This document shows positions 1 through 8,217 of a stretch of 64,000 nt of DNA, piece by piece. Under the pieces are notes generated by a model. That model worked only from the letters and a program-made list of their open reading frames with translations, had not been told where the DNA came from and made no database searches. Each line of letters begins with the position of its first letter. Position 1 is the first letter of the stretch. The stretch is taken from positions 310,001 to 374,000 of the forward strand of contig JBAZZS010000002.1 of the NCBI GenBank assembly GCA_041658685.1. Direction: 5' to 3'. The DNA is from Candidatus Gracilibacteria bacterium (GTDB lineage: Bacteria; Patescibacteriota; Gracilibacteria; UBA1369; UBA12473). The position numbers and the translations under genes are program-made.

Positions 1-548
1 AAAAAGGGCGCTACAACATTAAGGTGGCACAAAAACATGGAGTTACGATTCGTGCTACGCATGACTCTCGGGATATAAAAGCCTTTTATGAAATTTTACA
101 AAAAACATGTACTCGCGATGGATTTGGGATTCATTCCGAACATTATTATCAAACTTTGGTGACTTTTTTAGTAAAAAATGATCTGGGCACATTGTATGTT
201 GCGGAAAAAGACGGACAAATCATGGCCGGAATGGTGGCGACTTTTTATGGCGAAACCGGAACATACTATTATGGCGCCTCCGACCATGCGCATCGACCCC
301 TCATGGCCCCGTACTTACTTCAATGGGAAGCGCTACAAGAAGCCAAGCGACGCGGGTGTCTTTGGTATGACTTTTTGGGAGTTGCGCCGCCAGATTCCCC
401 CCATCATCCTTGGGCCGGGGTCACGGATTTTAAGGAAAAATTCGGAGGTGTGCGCGTGGAATATCCAAAAGCGCGCGAATGGGTGCTGTCGCGAGGGTGG
501 TATTGGGGGATGCGGGTGGTAAAATTTTTTAAATCGCTCGGTCGATAA
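1..548 (+). CDS. FemAB-family peptidoglycan bridge aminoacyltransferase, 5'-truncated
   Basis: The frame is open to the first base of the window and reads KGRYNIKVAQKHGV before the first possible GTG start at 24, so the gene begins upstream and only the C-terminal GNAT-like half is present. Motifs typical of FemA/FemB/FemX proteins are visible: KGRYNI, the YYYGASD core, a W(E)AL.EAK..GC..YD.LG block and a DFKEKFGG segment near the end. The family transfers amino acids from aminoacyl-tRNA to the lipid II stem peptide to build the cross-bridge, working at the cytoplasmic face of the membrane. The 3' end overlaps the convergent def gene by 20 bases. Confidence 0.82.
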   Translation, partial: KGRYNIKVAQKHGVTIRATHDSRDIKAFYEILQKTCTRDGFGIHSEHYYQTLVTFLVKNDLGTLYVAEKDGQIMAGMVATFYGETGTYYYGASDHAHRPLMAPYLLQWEALQEAKRRGCLWYDFLGVAPPDSPHHPWAGVTDFKEKFGGVRVEYPKAREWVLSRGWYWGMRVVKFFKSLGR

Positions 549-984
549 ACAACTTTCCATTCAAATGATCCACTTCGTGCTGAACAATGCGGGCATTGAA
601 ACCTTCAAGGTGTAGGACTTGTTTTTCGCCACGCACATTTTGAAACGTCACGGTCAAACTGGAATGACGCGGCACGGTTCCCCATTTCCCGGGAAGACTG
701 AGACAACCTTCTTCCATGTCGATCATGTCGTCTGAGGTTTCGAGAATTTCGGGATTGGCTAAAACCAAAATGGTCTCACTTTGGGTTTCTACGTTGAGTC
801 GAACAAGGGCGAGAGAGATGTTTTTGCCGATTTGAGGTGCGGCAAGACCCACGCCATTGGATTCAAACATGGTTTCTTCCATGTCTTGGGTCAGTTTTTT
901 CAACGCTTTATCAAAGCGCTTAACGGGTTCCATTTCTCCGCGGAGGATGGGGTTTTTTTTACCTTTTTCGAGTGCGAGAAGCAT
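529..984 (-). CDS. def: Peptide deformylase
   Basis: A protein of 151 residues with all three deformylase motifs: GVGLAAPQ (residues 44-51), EGCLS (92-96, zinc-binding Cys) and HEVDH (136-140, zinc ligands plus catalytic Glu). It removes the formyl group from the N-terminal methionine of nascent proteins. The length is slightly short for the family (usually 150-190) but the domain is complete. The ATG at 984 puts the NPILR segment near the N-terminus, as in other deformylases. prfB lies upstream on the same strand, 75 bases away, so the two may be co-transcribed as a translation-related pair. Confidence 0.95.
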   Translation of the reverse strand: MLLALEKGKKNPILRGEMEPVKRFDKALKKLTQDMEETMFESNGVGLAAPQIGKNISLALVRLNVETQSETILVLANPEILETSDDMIDMEEGCLSLPGKWGTVPRHSSLTVTFQNVRGEKQVLHLEGFNARIVQHEVDHLNGKLFIDRAI

Positions 985-1041
985 AGAGGGAAATTAATAT
1001 TTGGTATGCAGTATAAATTATTTTGCATGAGGAGGGAAATA

Positions 1042-1077
1042 AATGCGGGAATTGGACACTCACTTCGTTCGTGTCTG
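1042..1077 (+). repeat. Dispersed hairpin repeat, copy 1 (GACACTC...GTGTCTG type)
   Basis: It starts with AATGCGGG and contains GGACACTC, an A/CTTCGTTC centre and GTGTCTG, which fold as a hairpin (GACAC/GTGTC). Related copies lie at 30180, 34979 and inside the larger elements at 30262 and 63461. This copy overlaps the 3' end of prfB and encodes its last residues (TRTK) and TGA stop. Confidence 0.6.
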
Positions 1078-2163
1078 TTTTAACGCTTTTTCAATAAAAA
1101 CATCCAACTCGTTGGGGTTGCCGTCGAGCACCAATTCGACCCTCGAAGTTTCATAATCCGTGCGATGGTCTTTGACCATTTGATACGGATGTAAAACATA
1201 TGATCGAATTTGATTACCCCATGAATTTTGAACGTGTTCGCCACGAAGGTCTCCGAGTTCTTTTAATTGCAATTTTTCTTGAAGCGCAATCAATTTTGAA
1301 AGAAGGGCCTTCATGGCTTGTTCCTTGTTTTGCAATTGGCTCCTTTCATTCTGACACTGCACCACAAACCCGGTCGGAAGATGCGTGATGCGCACCGCGG
1401 AATCGGTTTTATTCACCGCCTGTCCGCCCGCCCCTCCGGACCGAAACACATCAATGCGCAATTCTTCTTCGTCGATTTCAACTTCACTTTCACTGATTTC
1501 CGGCACGATGTCCACCAAACAAAATGAAGTTTCCCGGGTGTGTTTTGTATTGAAAGGCGACAGGCGCACCAAACGATGCACGCCGGCTTCTTCTTTTAAA
1601 AATCCATACGTGTATTCCCCCTCGATTCGCAGTGTGGCGCTTTTGATCCCGGCTTCTTCACCCAATGAACGATCTTGTAAAACCACTTTCCACCCTTTGG
1701 CTTCGGCGTAGCGCGTGTACATGCGCAAAATCATCTCCGCCCAATCCGAGGCATCGGTTCCGCCCGCTCCCGCATGCACGGAAAGTAGCACCGGATAGGT
1801 GTCGTATTTTCCGCTTAAATACAGTTGAATTTCAAGTTTTTCATAGCGTTTTTCGAGCTCATCCACGTCCGCTTTTAACTCTTTGACCTCCCCATCATCC
1901 TTCACTTCGTTGACCACTTTTGTAAGCTCTCCCGCATACTTTAAATCTTCCTCAAATTGACGCCATTCTTTTACTTTTTGTCGTAAAAGTCCGTGCTCCT
2001 TGGAACATTCTTGGGCCTTGGCTTGATTGTTCCAAAAATCAGGGGCCTGCATTTTTGCTTCAATTTCCGTGGCTCGTGTTTCGAGTTCTTCGATTTTAAG
2101 GAAAGAAAGCGCGTCCTTGAGTTCTTTTTCGAGGGCCGTGATTTTTTCGATGACTTGATGCAT
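1060..2163 (-). CDS. prfB: Peptide chain release factor 2
   Basis: A full-length class I release factor (367 residues). The SPF tripeptide (202-204) that recognises UGA/UAA identifies it as RF2 rather than RF1, and GGQ (246-248, in GGAGGQAVNKTDSAVR) is the peptidyl-tRNA hydrolysis motif. An N-terminal coiled-coil region precedes them. The reading frame is continuous through the region where many bacteria have an in-frame UGA with a +1 programmed frameshift, so that autoregulation is absent here. Presence of RF2 indicates that UGA is a normal stop codon in this organism. The extreme C-terminus lies in a dispersed hairpin repeat. Confidence 0.96.
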   Translation of the reverse strand: MHQVIEKITALEKELKDALSFLKIEELETRATEIEAKMQAPDFWNNQAKAQECSKEHGLLRQKVKEWRQFEEDLKYAGELTKVVNEVKDDGEVKELKADVDELEKRYEKLEIQLYLSGKYDTYPVLLSVHAGAGGTDASDWAEMILRMYTRYAEAKGWKVVLQDRSLGEEAGIKSATLRIEGEYTYGFLKEEAGVHRLVRLSPFNTKHTRETSFCLVDIVPEISESEVEIDEEELRIDVFRSGGAGGQAVNKTDSAVRITHLPTGFVVQCQNERSQLQNKEQAMKALLSKLIALQEKLQLKELGDLRGEHVQNSWGNQIRSYVLHPYQMVKDHRTDYETSRVELVLDGNPNELDVFIEKALKQTRTK

Positions 2164-2229
2164 TTTTAAAATTTAAAACATGACTTAATTAAAATAGATT
2201 AGATTTCTGATTTTTGCTAGAGTGCGTGC

Positions 2230-3714
2230 ATGTCCACGGCGCGCCGAATTCTTTCGAATACATTTGTACAAATCGCAGGCAAGGGTGTTACCGCGATTCT
2301 CAGTATTTTGATCGTAAAAATCATTACGAATTTTTTAGGCTTGGAAACGTATGGATTTTATATTTCCGTATATGAATTTTTGGCGTTTTTCGGGATTGTG
2401 GCGGATTTTGGGCTCTTTACCATTGCAGTAAGAGAAATTACGCATGATTTGGATCGAAAAGATTTTATTTTCGGGAATATTCTTAGTTTACGTGCGCTAT
2501 TGGCGAGCACCCTAATGATCCTTGCCGTTGTTGCGGTTTCTCTTATTCCAAAATATCAGGGCACTTATATCCCGTTTGGGGTGGCCATCGCATCGATTGC
2601 CGTATTTTTTTCCATTTTAAACGGAACCATTTCAAGCGTTTTGCAGGTGAATTTAAAGATGCAATACCCGGCGATTGGGTTGATTTTGGGGAAAATTGTA
2701 ACCGTAGCGTACATGATTTATGTGGTTTTTTATGCGTACACGCAACCGTCAGCGGAAGCGTTTTTTCAATTGCTGTGGGCCGGGGTGTTCGGGAATGGAG
2801 TGATGCTTTTTTTTACATGGTTTTTTGCTCGACGTTATGCCAAAATTCGATTTTTATTCAATTGGGATTATTGGAAAAGCACACTCTGGAAGGCGCTCCC
2901 ATACGGTGCGGCATTGGTGTTGAATATGGTTTATTTTCGGATCGACTCTATCCTTCTTTTCCTTCTTAGGGATGCAACCGAAGTGGGGATTTTTGGAACG
3001 CCCATGCGAATTTTAGATATTTTATTAACGATTCCGGTTTATTTTATGAGTTCGGTTTTGCCCACATTAACGCTTCAAGCCAAACACGCTCCGGAAAAAA
3101 TAAATTCCACCATACAACATTCTTTTGATTTTTTGGTGGCCGTGGCCGCCCCCATTGTGGCCGGTGTTTTAGCGCTGTCTTATTCCTTGATTTTTGCGGT
3201 CAGCAGTCCGGAGTTTTTAAGTCGCCTAGATGAAGGATTTTATGGGGCGGATATTGCGTTGCAAATCTTGATTGTGGCCATGTTTTTTGCATTCATCGGA
3301 AGCGCTTTCACCTTTACGTTGATCGCCTTGGGGAAACAAGGAAAATTGCTTTACATCAGCTCTATTGTGGCGGCGTTGAATATTGCGGCCAATCTTTTAT
3401 TGATCCCCCATTGGGGGTTTCGTGGCGCGGCCGTGGTGAGCGTTTTCAGTGAAATTTTAATTGTGATTTTGGCCATCGTGATGTTACGTCGACATTTGTC
3501 TTATCGTTTAAAATTTATGTCGGCACTAAAAATCATTGCGTCCGCAACCTTGATGGGTTTGTTGGTTTGGGTTTTGCGTGATCCTTTGTATGGCGTTGTC
3601 CAAAATTTTAGTTTGCTCATTTTAATCCCGTGTGGAGGAATTTTTTATGCCGGGATGCTGTGGGTTACCGGCGTAGTGGATCAGGAAAAATGGAGGCTGA
3701 TTAAAGGACATTAA
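2230..3714 (+). CDS. MOP-superfamily polysaccharide/lipid-linked oligosaccharide flippase
   Basis: A 494-residue integral membrane protein with about 12-14 hydrophobic segments. The N-terminus (ILSNTFVQIAGKG... followed by LGLETYGFYISVYEF) matches the Wzx/RfbX-like family that flips undecaprenyl-linked glycans across the cytoplasmic membrane. No catalytic residues are expected. The ATG at 2230 directly follows an AT-rich spacer without a Shine-Dalgarno. It probably works with the O-antigen ligase family protein at 18.2-19.5 kb in building a surface glycan, though the two genes are not linked. The substrate cannot be told from sequence. Confidence 0.85.
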   Translation: MSTARRILSNTFVQIAGKGVTAILSILIVKIITNFLGLETYGFYISVYEFLAFFGIVADFGLFTIAVREITHDLDRKDFIFGNILSLRALLASTLMILAVVAVSLIPKYQGTYIPFGVAIASIAVFFSILNGTISSVLQVNLKMQYPAIGLILGKIVTVAYMIYVVFYAYTQPSAEAFFQLLWAGVFGNGVMLFFTWFFARRYAKIRFLFNWDYWKSTLWKALPYGAALVLNMVYFRIDSILLFLLRDATEVGIFGTPMRILDILLTIPVYFMSSVLPTLTLQAKHAPEKINSTIQHSFDFLVAVAAPIVAGVLALSYSLIFAVSSPEFLSRLDEGFYGADIALQILIVAMFFAFIGSAFTFTLIALGKQGKLLYISSIVAALNIAANLLLIPHWGFRGAAVVSVFSEILIVILAIVMLRRHLSYRLKFMSALKIIASATLMGLLVWVLRDPLYGVVQNFSLLILIPCGGIFYAGMLWVTGVVDQEKWRLIKGH

Positions 3715-3730
3715 TTTTAAAAATATTTTT

Positions 3731-4036
3731 ATGAAAAAACTTATTTTAAATTATGAATGGTATGAAATTATCGCTTTTTCCCCATTATTTTTTTTGATTA
3801 TTTTTTATTTTCTTTCAGATTTTGGATTAATAAATTCTGAGATTTTTTGGCTTGTTTTGTTTTTTATAACTCTTGTTTTACTCCCTTTATATTTAATGAT
3901 TTGCAGTGTGTATTATTTGCGCTTCTTAAAAACTCAGCCTCGATGGTTTTCGATTCTCGTTTTAATTTTAAATGTTTTTTGGTTTATCTGTTTATATTTT
4001 ATATTCTCACTCATTCAGGTTGTTGACGCAGGGTGA
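3731..4036 (+). CDS. Small membrane protein of unknown function
   Basis: 101 residues, very rich in Phe, Leu, Ile and Tyr, with three predicted membrane segments (about residues 13-31, 38-60 and 76-98) and a short Lys-containing N-terminus. It lies 16 bases after the flippase on the same strand, so co-transcription is likely. The coding region is more AT-rich than its neighbours. I do not recognise a family, and it could also be a poorly conserved lineage-specific protein. Confidence 0.55.
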   Translation: MKKLILNYEWYEIIAFSPLFFLIIFYFLSDFGLINSEIFWLVLFFITLVLLPLYLMICSVYYLRFLKTQPRWFSILVLILNVFWFICLYFIFSLIQVVDAG

Positions 4037-4056
4037 TTGAAGAAAAATAAATTTAT

Positions 4057-5382
4057 TTATTCGTTTGCCAATTTTTTAAATATTTCTCCTCTTTCTTTGT
4101 AATTGTTAAATTCCTCAAAACTGGCGCACGCAGGGGAAAGCAACACAATGTCTCCGGCTTTGGCGTAGGTTTTGGCTGCAATCATGGCTTCACGCAAGTT
4201 GAGGAGATGTAAAATTTTCAAATTTTTCCGGTGTTTTTTTGGAGTCACGGTGTTGGCCATACGTAAAGCCTCCATCATGCGAACCGCAGATTTTTCTCCT
4301 GTTAAAATGACTGTTTTTAATTTTTTGGTTTCCACGCAAACCTTGGCCCATTCACTGAAATCGCTGTATTTTTCCGAACCGCCGGCAATGAGATGAATGG
4401 GTTTCTCGAATGCACGAATCGCGGCAACGGAGGTCTCGGGTGTAGTGGAAAAAGAATCGTTGTAATAAACCACTTTCTTTTTTATGGCCACGAGTTCGAG
4501 ACGATGGGGAAGGCCTTTAAATTCTTGGATAGTTTTTTTGAGGCTTACGGGCTCAACACCCAAGCCGTAGGCCACGACTACGGCCGGTAAAATATTTTCC
4601 AAATTGTGTTTTCCGATGAGCCCCACTTTTTTAATCGAAGAAATGGAAAGTGTCGTTTTAACGCCTTTGATACAAATTTTTCCGCTTTCAATGTCTGCGC
4701 CGAGCGCCACTTTTCGCCGTGTGCTCACGGTAAAAAGTTTTCCTTTTGAGGTTTTTCCGATTTCGAAAGATTTTTTGTAATCCGCATTCGCAACCACAAT
4801 GTCATTTTCGGTTTGATGTTTTAAAAGATTGGCTTTTGCGGAATGATACTCCTCGATGCTCGCGTGATAATCCATGTGATCCGAGGTCACATTTAAAATC
4901 ACGGCAATGTGCGGACTTTTGGTTAAATCTTGCGTTTGAAAACTGGAAAGCTCGAGAACCACAATGGAATTTTTCTTTAATTTTCCTAAAAATGTAATCG
5001 GAGGGACGCCGATATTTCCGCCCAAATAAGCGTCTTGTCCCGCGTCTTTTAACAGATGGTAAATCAGAGTTGAAGTGGTTCCTTTTCCTTTTGTGCCGGT
5101 CACGCCGATAATGGGACAGGGGCAGTGATCAAAAAAATATTGAGTCAGGGTTGTTAGGTGAGGCGTTTCTGCGACTCGCGCCGGAGGAATCCCCGGACTT
5201 TTAAAAACGAGATCAAAATTTTTCAAATTGGAAAAAGCGTTCTCGCCCATCTGAGATTTAAAATGTTTTGGCACATGAGTTTTTGGGTTTTGGTCGCAAA
5301 TCGTGAGGCTTGCTTTTCGTCGTTTAAAGTAATTGGCAAGCGCTTTTCCCTCCATCCCAAAACCCAGGATGGCGATATTCAT
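4057..5382 (-). CDS. murD: UDP-N-acetylmuramoyl-L-alanine--D-glutamate ligase
   Basis: A 441-residue Mur ligase. It shows the N-terminal Rossmann-like UDP-binding start (ILGFGMEGKALANYF), the ATP P-loop GTKGKGTT (96-103), the LELSSFQ segment characteristic of MurD, the DHMDYH block and a C-terminal domain with LSPACASFEEF. It adds D-glutamate to UDP-MurNAc-L-Ala in the cytoplasmic stage of peptidoglycan synthesis. Length fits the family. It is transcribed away from the phosphoketolase gene, with a 92-base divergent spacer. Together with the PBP at 20.6-23.4 kb and FemAB it shows that the organism builds a peptidoglycan wall. Confidence 0.96.
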   Translation of the reverse strand: MNIAILGFGMEGKALANYFKRRKASLTICDQNPKTHVPKHFKSQMGENAFSNLKNFDLVFKSPGIPPARVAETPHLTTLTQYFFDHCPCPIIGVTGTKGKGTTSTLIYHLLKDAGQDAYLGGNIGVPPITFLGKLKKNSIVVLELSSFQTQDLTKSPHIAVILNVTSDHMDYHASIEEYHSAKANLLKHQTENDIVVANADYKKSFEIGKTSKGKLFTVSTRRKVALGADIESGKICIKGVKTTLSISSIKKVGLIGKHNLENILPAVVVAYGLGVEPVSLKKTIQEFKGLPHRLELVAIKKKVVYYNDSFSTTPETSVAAIRAFEKPIHLIAGGSEKYSDFSEWAKVCVETKKLKTVILTGEKSAVRMMEALRMANTVTPKKHRKNLKILHLLNLREAMIAAKTYAKAGDIVLLSPACASFEEFNNYKERGEIFKKLANE

Positions 5383-5474
5383 AGCCGTAGTTTAACGGAT
5401 TTTTTTAAGTTTGGCGAAAATGTCGATAAAAACATATAATGAAAATAGCCGAATGAAATTTTAACCCCCTCCCT

Positions 5475-7835
5475 ATGTTGTCTTTTGGCGCTGTGCGTTG
5501 GATGAAAAAATATTTGCGCTACACCGATTATGTCGGAGCCGCGCAACTGTACTTGAAAGATAATTTTTTTCTTGAAAAACCACTGGAGCCCGAACACATC
5601 AAGTCTCGCGTGTTGGGCCATTGGGGCACGGTTCCGGGGCTTAATTTGATTTATGCGGGGCTCAATTATTTGGTTGCGAAAAATAAATGCAGTGTGTTGT
5701 TGATCACCGGGCCGGGGCATGGAGCGCCCGCGATTTTAGCCAATGTTTTTGCGGAAAAAACGATTTCAGATGTTTATCCCGATTATCCTTTTAATGGAAA
5801 GGGCGCAGGAAAATTGATTCATGATTTCAGTTGGCCGTACACCAAATTTCCGAGTCATGTGACGCCTACAGTACCCGGCTCGATCCTTGAAGGTGGGGAG
5901 TTAGGATACAGTCTTTCGACCGCGTTTGGGGCTGTTTTTGACAACCCGGAATTGATTGTGGCTGCGATTGTCGGGGATGGAGAAGCGGAATCCGGGCCTT
6001 TGGCTGCGGCCTGGCACAGCAATAAATTTCTCAACCCGAAAACGTCCGGGGCCGTGTTGCCGATTGTGCACGTGAATGGTTATAAAATTTCAAACCCCAC
6101 GTTGTATGGCACGATGAGTAATGATGAGTTGCGACATCTTTTTATCGGGTATGGATATGAACCTTTATTTATTGAGGGAGACCATCTTGAAGAAAAAGTT
6201 TTACAGGTGCTTGAAAAAGCGTACGGAAAAATTTGTGCGATTCAAAACAGGGTGCGTGTGAGCAAAAAGCCGATTGGCAAGCCGCGTTGGCCCATGATTA
6301 TCATGCGATCCACAAAAGGATTTACCGGAGTGCATCGATTTGGCGGCCACGCAATTGAAGGGTCTTTTCGTTCACATGGCATTCCGGTCGATAATTTACT
6401 CAAAGATAAAAAAGCGTTCCATGCGGTTAAAAAATGGCTTGAGAGTTATCGCGTTCGCGAACTCCTTGACGAGGAAGGGAAACCGAAGCCGGAAGTGTTA
6501 AAGTTTGTGCCACAAGGAGGGTTGCGCATTGGAATGAATCCGCATGCGATTGGAGGAAAAATGATGAAAGAATTAAAACTTCCATCTCTTACAAAATATG
6601 AAACGAAATTTAAGGGACGGGGTACGGTTTCCTCGAGTGGAATGGAGCAGGCGGGGCGATTTTTCCGAGATTTAATCGTATTGAATCCAAAAAATTTCCG
6701 CATCCTGTGCCCGGATGAATTGGAGTCCAATAAACTCGATAAAATTTTTGAAAAAACCAAACGTGCGTATATCTGGCCGGTGAAGCCCGAGGCGGAAAAT
6801 ATTGCGCCGGACGGACGCGCCATGGAAATGCTTTCCGAGCACACACTCCAAGGATGGATGCAGGGGTATTTGCTGACCGGGCGTTATGGTGTTTTTGTCA
6901 CGTATGAGGCGTTTGCCTTGATCATTGCAAGTATGGTGGACCAATACGCCAAGTTTTTAAAACAGGGTTTTAGGGTGAAATGGCGCAAACCGATTCCCAG
7001 TGCGATTTATATTTTGTCGAGCGTGGGGTGGAGACAAGAGCACAATGGTTATTCGCATCAAAATCCGAGTTTTGTAAGCAATGTCTTGGAAAAACACGGA
7101 CAATTTTCTCAAATTTATTATCCCGCAGATGCCAATTTGTTATTGGTTGCGCTGGAAGAAACTCTTAAACGTAAAAATTCCATTTGCGTGATTGTGGCCG
7201 AAAAACGTCCGCTTCCTTCATGGCTCACACTTAAAGAAGCGCGAGAACAAGCCAAAAATGGGGTTGGCATTTGGGATTGGGTGGGAGGGAAAGAAGCGTC
7301 TAAAAATCCCGATGTGGTGTTAGCTTCGGCCGGAGATTGCATCACGGAAGAGGCGTTGTATGCCGTGGAATTGTGTCATCAACTTGCGCCTGAATTAAAA
7401 ATTCGTTATGTGAACGTATCGGAATTGACCTCACTTTGTTTGGGCGACTTCAAAACCAATCGTCCGTGTGTAACCGAGTCATCGTTGGCTAAATATTTCA
7501 CACACGATAAGCCCGTGGTTTTTAGTTATCATGGTTATACCAATGATATCGAGCAAATCTTATGGCCCTATGAAAATTCCGCACGATTCAGCATTCACGG
7601 CTATAAAGAGGAAGGCTCCACTACGACTCCGTTCGATATCAAGGTGCGCAATGGGGTGAGCCGCTATCAATTGGCGATTGACCTCATCCAACAGGTAGCG
7701 AAACGCAAGGCCACTTTTGCTAAAAAAGCACCTGCCTTGGTGCGTGAACTCAATGTTAAACTCGAGGCTCATCATCATTATGTAATCGAAAACGGGGATG
7801 ATCCGCCCGAGGTGAAGGCTATGAAATGGGCGTAA
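5475..7835 (+). CDS. xfp: Xylulose-5-phosphate/fructose-6-phosphate phosphoketolase
   Basis: A 786-residue ThDP-dependent enzyme. The N-terminal part has LGHWGTVPGLN, GPGHGAP, the TVPGSILEGGELGYSL block and the GDGEAE ThDP/Mg motif, and the C-terminal part has the transketolase-like region with QEHNGYSHQNP. It cleaves xylulose-5-P (and/or fructose-6-P) with phosphate to acetyl-phosphate plus a triose or tetrose phosphate. In a fermentative CPR cell this gives a direct route from sugar phosphates to acetyl-P and ATP. The ATG at 5475 is the longest start; a GTG at 5493 or an ATG at 5502 is also possible because conserved sequence starts only after KYLRYTDY. Confidence 0.95.
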   Translation: MLSFGAVRWMKKYLRYTDYVGAAQLYLKDNFFLEKPLEPEHIKSRVLGHWGTVPGLNLIYAGLNYLVAKNKCSVLLITGPGHGAPAILANVFAEKTISDVYPDYPFNGKGAGKLIHDFSWPYTKFPSHVTPTVPGSILEGGELGYSLSTAFGAVFDNPELIVAAIVGDGEAESGPLAAAWHSNKFLNPKTSGAVLPIVHVNGYKISNPTLYGTMSNDELRHLFIGYGYEPLFIEGDHLEEKVLQVLEKAYGKICAIQNRVRVSKKPIGKPRWPMIIMRSTKGFTGVHRFGGHAIEGSFRSHGIPVDNLLKDKKAFHAVKKWLESYRVRELLDEEGKPKPEVLKFVPQGGLRIGMNPHAIGGKMMKELKLPSLTKYETKFKGRGTVSSSGMEQAGRFFRDLIVLNPKNFRILCPDELESNKLDKIFEKTKRAYIWPVKPEAENIAPDGRAMEMLSEHTLQGWMQGYLLTGRYGVFVTYEAFALIIASMVDQYAKFLKQGFRVKWRKPIPSAIYILSSVGWRQEHNGYSHQNPSFVSNVLEKHGQFSQIYYPADANLLLVALEETLKRKNSICVIVAEKRPLPSWLTLKEAREQAKNGVGIWDWVGGKEASKNPDVVLASAGDCITEEALYAVELCHQLAPELKIRYVNVSELTSLCLGDFKTNRPCVTESSLAKYFTHDKPVVFSYHGYTNDIEQILWPYENSARFSIHGYKEEGSTTTPFDIKVRNGVSRYQLAIDLIQQVAKRKATFAKKAPALVRELNVKLEAHHHYVIENGDDPPEVKAMKWA

Positions 7836-7840
7836 AAATT

Positions 7841-7914
7841 TGGAGCGGGATACCAGGATCGAACTGGCGCCTTCAGCTTGGGAAGCTGACGTACTACCAC
7901 TATACTAATCCCGC
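7841..7914 (-). tRNA. tRNA-Gly(CCC)
   Basis: Read on the minus strand, a complete cloverleaf is visible: acceptor GCGGGAT/ATCCCGC with discriminator U and an encoded CCA, a D-arm with AGTGGTAGT, anticodon stem TCAGC/GCTGA around the loop TTCCCAA (anticodon CCC), and a T-arm with TTCGATC. It converges with the phosphoketolase gene at a distance of 5 bases. A structured RNA element lies immediately 5' of it on the same strand. Confidence 0.93.
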
Positions 7915-7918
7915 TTAG

Positions 7919-8083
7919 CGGAAGGAGGGCACCTACGGTTCCCCCTTCCGGGAACCCCCTCCAAGCTGATGTTCGGCTAGGAAAAGTTTCGCCTAGCTTC
8001 GCTTTCACGGCTTCAGGCCCTGCGCGAAGCGCACCCGAATCCGCGAAAGCTTGCCGCGCGCTCAACTTTTCCTGCCTCACCTT
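7919..8083 (-). ncRNA. Structured RNA element upstream of tRNA-Gly (copy A)
   Basis: On the minus strand this ~165-nt element ends 4 nt before the tRNA-Gly 5' end. It is strongly similar to a second element just upstream of tRNA-Ser (58890-59046). Visible structure, 5' to 3': AGGAAAAGUU pairing with AACUUUUCCU, followed inwards by a tandem G.A/A.G step; an inner stem GCUUUCGCGG/CCGUGAAAGC with a nested UUCGGG/CCUGAA helix; the conserved single-stranded block GCCGAACAUCAGC; and a 3' hairpin CGGAAGG.../...CCUUCCG with inner ACC/GGU. Differences between the copies keep the helices paired. A plausible promoter (TTCACT, 17 bases, TATGTT) lies about 35-40 nt upstream. The family is not recognised and the function is unknown. 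Confidence 0.65.
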
Positions 8084-8130
8084 ATTTTCAATAAAACACT
8101 GACCGCAAAGAGGTTAACATATTTATCTTC

Positions 8131-8159
8131 TTACCTTAAGTGAATTTTTCTGGTATAAT
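8131..8159 (+). promoter_or_regulatory. Probable promoter of the RNase J gene
   Basis: An extended -10 element TGGTATAAT (TATAAT at 8154-8159) is preceded at 17 bases by a weak -35 (TTACCT). The predicted start is about 50 nt upstream of the ATG at 8218. Confidence 0.5.
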
Positions 8160-8217
8160 AGATCATGAGCATAAAAGAAATTTTATTTCACTAAGAGTTT
8201 TTTAAACTGAAACGTTA

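Noticed and set aside
1060..2163. Programmed +1 frameshift in prfB
   Set aside because: The frame is continuous from the ATG through the usual frameshift position, with no in-frame UGA.
7778..8080. A 100-codon minus-strand frame covering the tRNA-Gly and the RNA element
   Set aside because: It runs through the tRNA, the homologous element at 58890 has stops in the same frame, and base pairing rather than codons is conserved.
7919..8083. Hammerhead-like CTGATG on the plus strand of the tRNA-linked element
   Set aside because: The core lacks the CUGAUGA...GAAA arrangement, and the conserved helices and tRNA linkage point to the minus strand.
8165..8194. Nine-codon upstream ORF in the RNase J leader
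   Set aside because: Too short and without conservation evidence; AT-rich leaders contain such frames by chance.
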